64,000 bases of DNA, from IMG/VR virus record IMGVR_UViG_3300027759_000050, positions 96,680 to 160,679 of that record; one strand, given 5' to 3'. The position numbers and the translations under genes are program-made. Of this stretch, positions 39,714 to 46,650 are shown piece by piece. The notes below the pieces were generated by a model. That model had not been told where the DNA came from. It did no database searches and was given only the letters and a program-made list of their open reading frames with translations. This DNA is from a virus. Each line of letters begins with the position of its first letter. Position 1 is the stretch's first letter.

Positions 39714-39801
39714 TGGCGGAAGCGGTGAGATTCGAACTCACGGACCCTTGCGAATCGCTAGTTTTCAAGACTAGAGCCATAGACCACTCGACCACACTTC
39801 C
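39714..39801 (-). tRNA. tRNA-Ser (anticodon TGA), class II
   Basis: Acceptor GGAAGTG/CGCTTCC, anticodon stem CTAGT/ACTAG with loop CTTGAAA, long variable arm, discriminator G, encoded CCA. Confidence 0.93.
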
Positions 39802-39809
39802 AAAAAATA

Positions 39810-39906
39810 CCATATAAAAACATTCTTATTCTCCATACCTTCTTGGGGATCAATCCAAGGTCTTACTTCACAGAACCTGCGTCCAGTTTAGAATGTTTTT
39901 ATATGG
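39810..39906 (-). repeat. spacer hairpin F (perfect 17-base inverted repeat)
   Basis: CCATATAAAAACATTCT at 39810..39826 pairs with 39890..39906. The latter includes the CCA of tRNA-Gln. A T-arm-like CTTGG...CCAAG lies in the loop. Confidence 0.7.
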
Positions 39907-39977
39907 CAGGGGCACTAGGAATCAAACCTAGACTAAGAGATTCAAAGTCTCCTGTGCTATCACTACACAATGCCCCA
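39904..39977 (-). tRNA. tRNA-Gln (anticodon TTG)
   Basis: Acceptor TGGGGCA/TGCCCCT, anticodon stem GGAGA/TCTCT with loop CTTTGAA, discriminator G, encoded CCA. Confidence 0.9.
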
Positions 39978-39978
39978 A

Positions 39979-40004
39979 CAAATTACACTTACTTTTTAAA
40001 GAAC
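39979..40004 (-). repeat. tRNA leader repeat, copy 2
   Basis: Second copy of the 26-base repeat, one base before the 5' end of tRNA-Gln. On the minus strand it contains TGTTCTTTAAAAAGT (39991..40005), close to rRNA-operon boxA. Confidence 0.7.
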
Positions 40005-40031
40005 ATGATTGATTTCTCAACCGAATAACCT

Positions 40032-40060
40032 AGTGTAACAGAAGTCGATGCATCTGTCAA
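40032..40060 (-). promoter_or_regulatory. sigma70-type promoter of the tRNA-Gln/Ser/Cys unit
   Basis: Minus-strand TTGACA (40055..40060), 17-base spacer, TACACT (40032..40037), followed by GTTGAGAAA and the leader repeat, like the promoter at 39463. Confidence 0.72.
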
Positions 40061-40086
40061 CACGTTTGTTGTATTGGAACAACAAA

Positions 40087-40113
40087 AAACCCCACTTTTT
40101 TAGGGTGGGGTTT
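40087..40113 (-). terminator. intrinsic terminator upstream of the tRNA promoters
   Basis: Perfect 9-base stem AAACCCCAC/GTGGGGTTT followed on the minus strand by a T-run. It ends the transcript of the 40.3-42.3 kb operon. The stretch 40114..40293 behind that operon holds no recognisable gene. Confidence 0.8.
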
Positions 40114-40293
40114 GTGAATTCTGATTTAGTTTTCTTACTCTATTATCGTCCTCCACAACCCCCAACATGCGCCCATGGTTGATTATCGCTACCAATAAAC
40201 GGTGTGCGATACTCACAGGCTGACAATAAGGACTTGAGGAACTGAGACACTATAACTCCGAAAAAAATTTAACTATAACTCTATATATACAAC

Positions 40294-40812
40294 TTATTTA
40301 GTGGTTTCTAAAGTTTTCCACTTTATTTCTTCATATTTTGCAGGATCTTCTGGATTCCTAAATTCTTCAAAGACTTCCCACAACTTTTCTTCAACTGAAA
40401 ATTTTGTAACGAGACTGGTCTCCAGTCCGTATGCTTCTATTTCCCATGGATGAAACCAGTAATCTAAATTATCTGAATCAATTTCTTTCTTATGCCAAAC
40501 ACTCAAAGAAGCATTCGTATGTTGATATGCAAATTGTTTCACATGGACCATTTCATGAGCCATTGTTCTAAACAAAGCTGGCGCGCCGATTCCTGGTTTT
40601 ATGTTGATTAGAAATTCTCTAGGTTTCCTACTTGTTTCATAATCAGCAACTTCACAACTTCCATGACTATCTAATGTTTTATCAAACTTAACCAGAACAT
40701 AAATGTGTGGAGATAATTGAGGTGAGAACAAATTTTTAGCGAAGAAGTGGGCGGCCTTTTTTAGATAAGGTTTGAATTTTTCATCAGGACAACCAACAAT
40801 CTTCAAATACAT
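40294..40812 (-). CDS. SprT-like zinc metalloprotease-type protein
   Basis: 172 residues from ATG 40812 (a GTG two codons earlier is less likely). The zinc-binding motif HEMVH lies at residues 86-90, in MAHEMVHVKQF, with a later HPWEIEAYGLE that could give the third ligand. This is the SprT-like minigluzincin pattern, often linked to DNA-protein crosslinks or to secreted peptidases; no signal peptide is seen. Last gene before the terminator. Confidence 0.72.
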   Translation of the reverse strand: MYLKIVGCPDEKFKPYLKKAAHFFAKNLFSPQLSPHIYVLVKFDKTLDSHGSCEVADYETSRKPREFLINIKPGIGAPALFRTMAHEMVHVKQFAYQHTNASLSVWHKKEIDSDNLDYWFHPWEIEAYGLETSLVTKFSVEEKLWEVFEEFRNPEDPAKYEEIKWKTLETTK

Positions 40813-40833
40813 AGGCACCCCATTTTTTCATAA

Positions 40834-41271
40834 TTATTTATTATTATCAGACCAAACACTAACTCCACATTTCATCAAAAAGGCAACACCAGATTCATCA
40901 CGGTAAGGTTCTCCAAAGTAAACTTTCTTGATACCTGCTGTGTATATCTGTTTAGCACAATGAATGCAAGGAGCGTGCGTTAGGAACATTGTGGCACCAT
41001 CTCCAGATTCTGAAGACTTAGCCAATTTGGCAATCGCATTCGCTTCCGCATGGATAACTTCATCTTTGGTTTTTAATCTTTCATCACCATTTTCATCATA
41101 GAATATGGTTTCACATTCATTTGTCCAACCTGCTGGCATTCCATTATATCCAATAGAAATGATCCGGTCATCTTTCACAACAATGGCACCTACTTGTAGG
41201 CGTTTTGCGGACGATAGTTGTGCAAACCTTCTTGCTACATCCATGTACGCATCAATAAATTTCTGTCTCAT
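40834..41271 (-). CDS. cd: dCMP deaminase
   Basis: 145 residues from ATG 41271. Zinc site HAE (74-76) and PCIHC (101-105) of the cytidine/deoxycytidylate deaminase fold, and a GYNGMPAGW substrate loop as in T4 Cd. It converts dCMP to dUMP, supplying ThyX. Lies 2 bases from the next gene upstream. Confidence 0.93.
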   Translation of the reverse strand: MRQKFIDAYMDVARRFAQLSSAKRLQVGAIVVKDDRIISIGYNGMPAGWTNECETIFYDENGDERLKTKDEVIHAEANAIAKLAKSSESGDGATMFLTHAPCIHCAKQIYTAGIKKVYFGEPYRDESGVAFLMKCGVSVWSDNNK

Positions 41272-41273
41272 AA

Positions 41274-41594
41274 TTAATATACTTCCGGGTATTCTCCTGA
41301 ACCTAAAACACAAGCAAACTTTGCATCATATTCTATTACTGTCCATGATTTTGTTTTCACATTTTCTAGAAAAGCTATCTGTGTAGGTTTCCCATCTATT
41401 GCCAAATCGTTTGGTGCAACCCGAAGTATTTTCTCTCCGTATATTTTTTCTAGTCCCATTAAAAGTGCTTTTGTTTCTGCACACTTTATTGGTTTCTTTG
41501 CATCTATAAATTTGATATTATCCAAACCAGCATCTTGGCCATGACTAATGGCAACAGTCACACATAATAAAAGTCCCGTTACCATCTTCTTCAT
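41274..41594 (-). CDS. secreted small protein, 106 aa
   Basis: Signal peptide MKKMVTGLLLCVTVAISHG (cleavage near residue 19-20), then a compact domain with two cysteines (IKCAETK and FACVLG). The segment KSWTVIEYDAKFACVLGSGE is known to me from marine phages without a function. Probably periplasmic. Located in the same operon as dCMP deaminase. Confidence 0.62.
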   Translation of the reverse strand: MKKMVTGLLLCVTVAISHGQDAGLDNIKFIDAKKPIKCAETKALLMGLEKIYGEKILRVAPNDLAIDGKPTQIAFLENVKTKSWTVIEYDAKFACVLGSGEYPEVY

Positions 41595-41612
41595 GTTATC
41601 TCCTTGAAAGGT

Positions 41613-41687
41613 TGGTGCGCCAAGTAGGAATTGAACCTACACTCAGTCGATTATGAGTCGAACGCTTTACCATTAAGCTATTGGCGC
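41613..41687 (-). tRNA. tRNA with anticodon CAT (Ile2 or elongator Met)
   Basis: Acceptor GCGCCAA/TTGGCGC, anticodon stem TTCGA/TCGAC-type with loop CTCATAA, T-arm GTAGG-TTCAATT-CCTAC, encoded CCA. The CGACTCATAATCG anticodon arm recalls E. coli tRNA-Ile2. Confidence 0.88.
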
Positions 41688-41691
41688 GTAT

Positions 41692-41766
41692 TGGTCCGGC
41701 GTGAGGGAATCGAACCCCCATTGGAAGGGTAGAAGCCTACTGTATTATCCATTATACTAACGCCAG
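41692..41766 (-). tRNA. tRNA-Arg (anticodon TCT)
   Basis: Acceptor CTGGCGT/ACGCCGG, anticodon loop CTTCTAC, T-arm GGGGG-TTCGATT-CCCTC, encoded CCA. Confidence 0.88.
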
Positions 41767-41778
41767 GAGATTTATTTA

Positions 41779-42084
41779 TTACACTTCGTTGCGGTCGTTT
41801 TTATCGTAATCAATTTTGTTTACAAAGTCAAGTTTTTGTACAACAGTCCATTCTTTCAAATAATCATTATCTATATCAAACAATTTCACATATTCTTCTT
41901 GCGAGATTTCACGGGTGCTTGTGATTACCTCATCCACATGGTGTTGTGAAAATTCTTTCAACTCGGTATTTCCAAGTCCAAACACAACTTCATCAGCTGC
42001 ATGTTCAGATTCATTAGCTTCCACAACATAACGCATACGAAACATAGAAATAGTTTCGACAATATAAAGTTTCTTATCAGCCAT
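41779..42084 (-). CDS. conserved T4-like hypothetical, 101 aa
   Basis: Starts MADKKLYIVETISMFRMRYVVEA, a beta-rich N-terminus recognised from related T4-like phages, followed by a negatively charged C-terminal half. No catalytic motif seen. Overlaps the gene upstream by 8 bases and precedes two tRNAs in the same operon. Confidence 0.62.
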   Translation of the reverse strand: MADKKLYIVETISMFRMRYVVEANESEHAADEVVFGLGNTELKEFSQHHVDEVITSTREISQEEYVKLFDIDNDYLKEWTVVQKLDFVNKIDYDKNDRNEV

Positions 42085-42280
42085 TTTTCACTTTCTCCAA
42101 GGAATCTTTACGAATCCGATATAATTGATGGTTTCTTTTATCCGAAGGTTCGAATTTGGTTACAGGTAAAAAATCAACACCGTCAATCTGTTCAACACCC
42201 CAGGTCGAGTATGTCCAATAGAACTCTGTCGGGTTCAATTTATTACGCAATTTGATTGGTTTTTGTTCAAGGTTTTTCAT
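42077..42280 (-). CDS. hypothetical small protein, 67 aa
   Basis: Start ATG 42280 (MKNLEQKPIKLRN); a longer frame begins inside the promoter. Basic, with WTYSTWGVEQIDGVDFLPV in the middle. First gene behind the promoter at 42290..42318, so likely an early gene. Family unknown. Confidence 0.55.
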   Translation of the reverse strand: MKNLEQKPIKLRNKLNPTEFYWTYSTWGVEQIDGVDFLPVTKFEPSDKRNHQLYRIRKDSLEKVKNG

Positions 42281-42289
42281 AATGAACGC

Positions 42290-42318
42290 AGTATAACACA
42301 AAGAGGGGGCTTTGTCAA
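42290..42318 (-). promoter_or_regulatory. sigma70-type promoter, -35 box inside a terminator loop
   Basis: Minus-strand TTGACA (42313..42318), 17-base spacer, TATACT (42290..42295). The -35 box lies in the loop and arm of the hairpin at 42304..42325. Confidence 0.78.
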
Positions 42319-42325
42319 GCCCCCT
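42304..42325 (-). terminator. GC-rich terminator-like hairpin
   Basis: Perfect 9-base stem AGGGGGCTT/AAGCCCCCT with a 4-base loop, then TCTTTGTG on the minus strand. Probably ends the Hsp20 operon (42334..43164) and overlaps the next promoter. Confidence 0.65.
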
Positions 42326-42333
42326 GTCCTAGA

Positions 42334-42504
42334 TTACCAATTTTTTCTGGAATTTCTCTTGTCAAATTGTCTTTCCAACTTTTCCACATCGTGGATACTT
42401 GTTGGATTATTGGCAAGAATGTATTGCTCTAGAGCATTTCCATAATTTTGTAAGTGGTTTAATTCTTGGAGTTTTTCTTGGATAAATTTGAAAAGAGATT
42501 TCAC
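42334..42504 (-). CDS. small protein, 56 aa, GTG start
   Basis: A short gene with GTG start at 42504 overlapping the Hsp20 stop by 4 bases (GTGA). Read with methionine it starts MKSLFKFIQE, then LNHLQNYGNALEQYIL and NNPTSIHDVEKLERQF, a pattern known from small T4-like phage proteins next to the hsp20 gene. The first ten residues also fit the capsid-targeting pattern (I-Q-E at 8-10), which may be chance. Confidence 0.6.
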   Translation of the reverse strand: MKSLFKFIQEKLQELNHLQNYGNALEQYILANNPTSIHDVEKLERQFDKRNSRKNW

Positions 42505-42950
42505 TCTGTTTTCTCCTTGATGCCAATTTTTTTAATGGCATCTTGAGCTTTGACAATGTTTTCCAACCAAATCTTAAGCATACCGTTTACCAGTTCTGCA
42601 TCTTTTATTTCAACTTTGTCATTCAAAGTAAAAGCACGTTCAAATCCACGGTTTGCAATACCTTTGTATAGGAATTGTTCACCTTCTTCATCTTTGGTTG
42701 AACCTTTGACTAGAAGCTTGTTTCCGTCCATAGTAATCTCAAGGTCAGTTTTAGCAAAACCAGCAACTGCCATTTCAATGACGTACTTGTTTTCTTTTAC
42801 TTGCTTGATGTTATATGGCGGATAACCAACAGCCTTCTGTGTTTGTTCGGCAGTTTTACGCAACATATCCATTGTTTCGTCAAAGCCGATTGTGAAAGGT
42901 TGAAGTTTACCAAAAAGGTCATTACCAAATACATCTTTAATATATGTCAT
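42501..42950 (-). CDS. hsp20: Hsp20-type small heat shock protein
   Basis: Start ATG 42950 (MTYIKDVFGND), 149 residues. An alpha-crystallin domain spans about 35-135: YPPYNIKQVKENKYVIEMAVAGFAK, KLLVKGSTKD, and ANRGFERAFTLNDKVEIKDAELVNGML. Such ATP-independent chaperones are common in T4-like marine phages and may aid capsid folding. Part of a late operon with the gene at 42961. Confidence 0.93.
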   Translation of the reverse strand: MTYIKDVFGNDLFGKLQPFTIGFDETMDMLRKTAEQTQKAVGYPPYNIKQVKENKYVIEMAVAGFAKTDLEITMDGNKLLVKGSTKDEEGEQFLYKGIANRGFERAFTLNDKVEIKDAELVNGMLKIWLENIVKAQDAIKKIGIKEKTE

Positions 42951-42960
42951 AATATTCTCC

Positions 42961-43164
42961 TTACTTCTTAGATTTAAAAACATTACCAGCAACTGCACCA
43001 GATACATCCCACAGAGTCTTACAGACTTGTTTGGTATACGCGGATTGTGCTGAAATGAATTCTTGCATAGGTTTGCTGACACTTTCGTTTTTAATGAATG
43101 TGTTGACCCAAGAAGATTTACCGGATTGAATGGCGTCAATAGCCATATTTGCATATGATAGCAT
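42961..43164 (-). CDS. hypothetical small protein, 67 aa
   Basis: MLSYANMAIDAIQSGKSSWVNTF, amphipathic helices, then WDVSGAVAGNVFKSKK; resembles a phasin-like or small structural protein only in general terms. Strong ribosome-binding site AAGGAGC. First gene behind the long structured leader 43165..43425 and the late promoter at 43426. Confidence 0.55.
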   Translation of the reverse strand: MLSYANMAIDAIQSGKSSWVNTFIKNESVSKPMQEFISAQSAYTKQVCKTLWDVSGAVAGNVFKSKK

Positions 43165-43425
43165 TTTTTGCTCCTTTAATAAGCGAGTTAATAATTTGTT
43201 ACCCCGAAGGCGTAACGATAATCCTGCTTACTTAATACAGGGCCAACTAACGGGTGACAGTGCAATTGCCCGGACGCCTTTTACCGTAGCATCAAACAGC
43301 CCTAAGGTGGGATCGTGAGAACCGAGTCGTACATGAATGCAGAGGACTTGGCCATGTTATTCGGCACCGTTGGATAATTTTACTAGCCTTCAACGGTATG
43401 CTAGTTCCCATCCCTGAGATTCCTA
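43165..43425 (-). ncRNA. long structured 5' leader with H-type pseudoknot
   Basis: About 260 bases without an ORF between a late promoter and the next gene. Stem 1 ACTAGC/GCTAGT (43400..43405 with 43382..43387) has ACCGTTG in its loop (43391..43397), which pairs with CAACGGT at 43366..43372, a clear pseudoknot. Further helices: AGGGC/GCCCT and a UUCG-capped GTTAC/GTAAC hairpin at 43198..43216. Confidence 0.6.
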
Positions 43426-43433
43426 TATTTATA
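43426..43433 (-). promoter_or_regulatory. T4-type late promoter TATAAATA
   Basis: Exact match on the minus strand at the end of regA, in front of the structured leader and the Hsp20 operon. Confidence 0.65.
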
Positions 43434-43833
43434 TCTTTTTCTTTGTTCCAATGTTATATTTTGGCGTTAATTGCCACTCATTCTTCTCTTTGTGTGACAG
43501 TATCTTAATCTGTGAAATGAAAATTGGTTCAGGTTGTTGTACTTGCGCTTCATTAACAACTTTGACTAAACCCCAATCTTCTAATAGGATTGCAATAGCG
43601 TTTCTACGGGACAAGTCATTTTCAGATAAATCTGTCGGTTTCCCGTCAAGTGCAAACAACTCTTTAAAATGTACAATGTAGTATTTGCCTTGTTTATGTA
43701 AGATATGGCAAGATTGGAATAAAGTTTTGTCCTTCTTTGAAGCAACACCAATTCTGGTCAATGTCTCTCTTACTTTTAAGAAATCGTCTGGTTGTGTTAA
43801 AATTACTTCAACTAAGTCCTGTATTCCTATCAT
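43429..43833 (-). CDS. regA: RegA translational repressor
   Basis: 134 residues. EVILTQPDDFLKVRETLTRIGVASKKDKTLFQSCHIL and LLEDWGLVKVV align with T4 RegA along its length. RegA binds ribosome-binding sites of early mRNAs and blocks translation. It follows gene 62 with a 26-base overlap, the T4 gene order 45-44-62-regA. Confidence 0.94.
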   Translation of the reverse strand: MIGIQDLVEVILTQPDDFLKVRETLTRIGVASKKDKTLFQSCHILHKQGKYYIVHFKELFALDGKPTDLSENDLSRRNAIAILLEDWGLVKVVNEAQVQQPEPIFISQIKILSHKEKNEWQLTPKYNIGTKKKI

Positions 43834-44215
43834 TATTAATTCCGCCTTTATTTGTTTTTGCTCTTATTTCAGCGATTTGGTCTTCATTAAGAATGCGGAG
43901 AGCTTCTTTGGCCTTTTCATTTGAATAACCAAAATGTATCTTCACGCATTCCAAATCTTTCAAAACCTCTGTTTTTTGCCACGGTTGAAATTTCCGTTTC
44001 ATGGATCTAATAGTATTTAGAAGATAATGATATTGGAGGTCTTTATCAATTCCCGGATTGATGTTCATTTCATTGACATACAGTACACAGTCCATGTGAT
44101 AGGACAGAGAGCGGTTAATAAGGAAAGGTTTGTAATCATCATACCCTTCAGTTCCAAAAACATCTTTCTTGGTTTGAAGGATAGAAGGAATAATCTCTTT
44201 AAATAAGTCAGGCAT
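43808..44215 (-). CDS. 62: clamp loader small subunit, T4 gp62
   Basis: 135 residues, helical: LINRSLSYHMDCVLYVNEMN and KDLQYHYLLNTIRSMKRKFQPW are typical of gp62. It forms a 4:1 complex with gp44 and loads the gp45 clamp on DNA. Starts at the stop of gene 44 (TAATG). Confidence 0.9.
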   Translation of the reverse strand: MPDLFKEIIPSILQTKKDVFGTEGYDDYKPFLINRSLSYHMDCVLYVNEMNINPGIDKDLQYHYLLNTIRSMKRKFQPWQKTEVLKDLECVKIHFGYSNEKAKEALRILNEDQIAEIRAKTNKGGINNDRNTGLS

Positions 44216-45150
44216 TATTTAAACTCACAGTCAACCATGATTTCAGTCAGGCAAGCAATCATATTAATCTCATGGTCTGCAACAAATGCAGACTGATACT
44301 GATACTTAGCCAAATGTAGAACTAATTGTGGAACAGAGTTTGGTTTCAACAAGTCATAGAGACCATCATAGATTTTACGATAGATTTTTGTTGGATCATT
44401 ATCCAAGTTTTGTGTAACCCATTTACGAGCTGATGCAAAGTCTTTATCTCTCAGAGCCTTAATCAAGTCTTTAAGTTGAACATCCGCGACTGCACCAAGA
44501 GCACCTTTGTCAATGACACCGGAGATAGAAAATCTTTGAAGTTCATTCAAGACCCTACGATTATCTGGAAAGTGTTTAGTGATGATTGCAGCAACAACTT
44601 CCTTGTCATACTGTACATTTTCAAGTGTAAGGATGTTTTCAATACGTTTGAAAAACTTGGAAGCCATAGAGGCTTTAGAACCATTCAATTTAAAATCAAT
44701 ACAGGTGCATCGAGAATGAATCGGTTCCATAATCCGATTTTTAAAGTTACAAGTAAAGATGAACGAACAGTTGGATGCAAATTCATCAATCACTCCACGA
44801 AACGCAGGTTGAGTTGAATTTGGATTTAGGTAGTCCGCTTCATCTACGATAACAACTTTGCGTCCACCCATCAAGGACATTGACGAGGCATAGTTCTTAA
44901 TCTTGTTTCTTAGGACATCGATGCCTGAATCATCAGAACCGTTAATCATGATGTAATCACAACCAACTTCCTGACACAAGGCTTTTGCAACAGTAGTTTT
45001 ACCAACACCAGCAGTGCCAGATAACAAGAGATTAGGTATCTCTTTACGATTCACGAATTCCTGAAATGTTGCTTTCAGTGAATCCGGAAGAATACAATCT
45101 TCAATAGTTTTTGGGCGATACTTCTCAACCCACAACATGTGTTCAGCCAT
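44215..45150 (-). CDS. 44: clamp loader ATPase subunit, T4 gp44
   Basis: 311 residues, AAA+ fold: WVEKYRPKTIEDCILP at the N-terminus, Walker A GTAGVGKT near 46-53, Walker B VVIVDEADYLN, sensor FIFTCNFKNRI, and the SRC arginine finger (HSRCTCIDF). Confidence 0.95.
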   Translation of the reverse strand: MAEHMLWVEKYRPKTIEDCILPDSLKATFQEFVNRKEIPNLLLSGTAGVGKTTVAKALCQEVGCDYIMINGSDDSGIDVLRNKIKNYASSMSLMGGRKVVIVDEADYLNPNSTQPAFRGVIDEFASNCSFIFTCNFKNRIMEPIHSRCTCIDFKLNGSKASMASKFFKRIENILTLENVQYDKEVVAAIITKHFPDNRRVLNELQRFSISGVIDKGALGAVADVQLKDLIKALRDKDFASARKWVTQNLDNDPTKIYRKIYDGLYDLLKPNSVPQLVLHLAKYQYQSAFVADHEINMIACLTEIMVDCEFK

Positions 45151-45183
45151 TCAAAAACTCCATAATATAAAAAATTCATTGTA

Positions 45184-45519
45184 TCACACTTTACGCCAAA
45201 TGTCACCCTCCTTGACGTAAAGTTTACCATCCGGTCCTGGTTTCAAACTGACAGTAACTTCTTTTTCCGTTCCAGCCTTATAGTTTGAACCTGTATAAAG
45301 AGCATAACGTGTGTATGGATTATTATCAATTTCTCCATATTTGGCATTTAAAGAAAGAAGACTACCCTCATTAAGTTTTTTTACAATTTCATCCGAAGCA
45401 ACCTTATCATCTTTATAGACAATACGTTCACTAACTTGTTTATAACCTTCTACACCAATAGACAAAAGGCCTAAAAGGCCTAATGATTTTGCAAAACTTC
45501 TACGACCTGTTGATGTCAT
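45184..45519 (-). CDS. Tat-signal-like exported small protein, 111 aa
   Basis: N-terminus MTSTGRRSFAKSLGLLGLLSIG has the twin-arginine plus hydrophobic core of a Tat export signal. The rest is a small domain (YGEIDNNPYTRYALYTGSNYK, then VTVSLKPGPDGKLYVKEGDIW). Function unknown. It is placed between clamp loader and clamp genes and overlaps the next gene upstream by 4 bases. Confidence 0.58.
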   Translation of the reverse strand: MTSTGRRSFAKSLGLLGLLSIGVEGYKQVSERIVYKDDKVASDEIVKKLNEGSLLSLNAKYGEIDNNPYTRYALYTGSNYKAGTEKEVTVSLKPGPDGKLYVKEGDIWRKV

Positions 45520-45791
45520 TTAGCGTCCTTGATACCTTCAATTAGAGCCTCAACTTCTTTGAATTCTGCAAAGTCTGTTGATAGTGACTGTTTGAATTCG
45601 TATACGGCAATTTTACGAATAATCTTTTTTGGAAGATTAAGTTCATCATGTGCCAAATCAATCATGTCTGCAATAGATTCATTGTTGGATTTTGTTCTAT
45701 TCATGCATGTAACAATCTCCTCGACATAACCTTTGAGGCTCTTTAATTGTTTTTCATCAAATGTGCCAAATAGTGTATTTACTGTGGTCAT
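45516..45791 (-). CDS. DsbA-like double-stranded DNA-binding protein
   Basis: 91 residues, mostly helical. NESIADMIDLAHDELNLPKKIIRKIAVYEFKQSL is similar to the core of T4 DsbA, a small DNA-binding protein that stimulates late transcription. Match made by eye; moderate certainty. Confidence 0.6.
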   Translation of the reverse strand: MTTVNTLFGTFDEKQLKSLKGYVEEIVTCMNRTKSNNESIADMIDLAHDELNLPKKIIRKIAVYEFKQSLSTDFAEFKEVEALIEGIKDAK

Positions 45792-45979
45792 TTTAACTCC
45801 GCTTGTAGTTTACCAACAACTTCCAACAAAGGTTCTCTTGTTGCAACATTACCATTCAACAGGTTAATCATTGTCAATTGAATACCTTCAGGATTTTTAC
45901 CTTCAAATACAACAGAAATTTGTTTTGGATTTACAAAAATTGTGCCTTCTGTTTCGGCATCTAGAAATGGAATTAACAT
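45788..45979 (-). CDS. small protein, 63 aa
   Basis: Beta-rich start with TIFVNPKQISVVFEG and a helix at the end (REPLLEVVGKLQAELK). Tightly coupled on both sides (4-base overlap with the DsbA-like gene, 1-base with gene 45). No family assigned. Confidence 0.55.
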   Translation of the reverse strand: MLIPFLDAETEGTIFVNPKQISVVFEGKNPEGIQLTMINLLNGNVATREPLLEVVGKLQAELK

Positions 45980-46650
45980 TACATTACACTTTCATTTTTT
46001 TCAAAAGCGACCCAATATTGAATGTCATCTTTTGTGTTTTTAAAATGTGCGAATCCTTTGAAGGAGATTTGCACTTCATACTCACCTGGTACCATCTTGA
46101 TGTTCTCTGTTTTGAAAACAATCTTATATGATTTACCATTGCCAGCACCAACATTGATTGAGTTGGTGTGTTGTGCATCATCTTTAGCATCATATGCAAC
46201 CAATTCAACAGATTCACCGTCAGATTGCACAGAGATATTTGGAGAAGATAACACAGAAGATGCCTTCATAATGTCAGCATAGTCTTCAGAGGTGAAAGTG
46301 AAAGAACAATCAACTTCATCCAATTTGATTTCTTTATTTGGAGGAGTGACAATCATTTCCTTTGCAGCTTTACGGAACTTAGTCTTACGGCGACCTCCGT
46401 TAAAAATAACATTTGCAGAATCGAATTCCAGTTCTGTTGCATCTTTAAACAAAGAATACACAGACAAGAATTGGTTCAAATCATACACACAGAAATCTTC
46501 AGGAAAATCATCCTTGAGGATCGCCTGTGCAAGTACAGATTTACCTGCGGAAATTGTGGTAAGTTTATTACCTTTTTTAAATTCAATACCCTGATTGATT
46601 GATGAGAAATTCTTCAATACACTTAGGGTTTCATTTGATAGTTTCATCAT
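45979..46650 (-). CDS. 45: sliding clamp, T4 gp45
   Basis: 223 residues. LSNETLSVLKNFSSINQGIEFKKGN at the N-terminus, then DFPEDFCVYDLNQFLSVYSLF, as in the gp45 trimeric ring. It tethers gp43 to DNA and also activates late transcription with gp55. A TTGATG-17-TATAAT promoter lies upstream at 46683. Confidence 0.93.
   Translation of the reverse strand: MMKLSNETLSVLKNFSSINQGIEFKKGNKLTTISAGKSVLAQAILKDDFPEDFCVYDLNQFLSVYSLFKDATELEFDSANVIFNGGRRKTKFRKAAKEMIVTPPNKEIKLDEVDCSFTFTSEDYADIMKASSVLSSPNISVQSDGESVELVAYDAKDDAQHTNSINVGAGNGKSYKIVFKTENIKMVPGEYEVQISFKGFAHFKNTKDDIQYWVAFEKNESVM

Noticed and set aside
39417-40028. Several plus-strand frames over tRNA-Cys, Ser and Gln with GFEPT-like strings
   Set aside because: Artefacts of translating T-loop complements; no ribosome-binding sites and complete overlap with tRNAs.
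42951-43154. N-terminal extension of the Hsp20 frame
   Set aside because: The extension overlaps another gene completely; the ATG at 42950 has the expected Hsp20 start.
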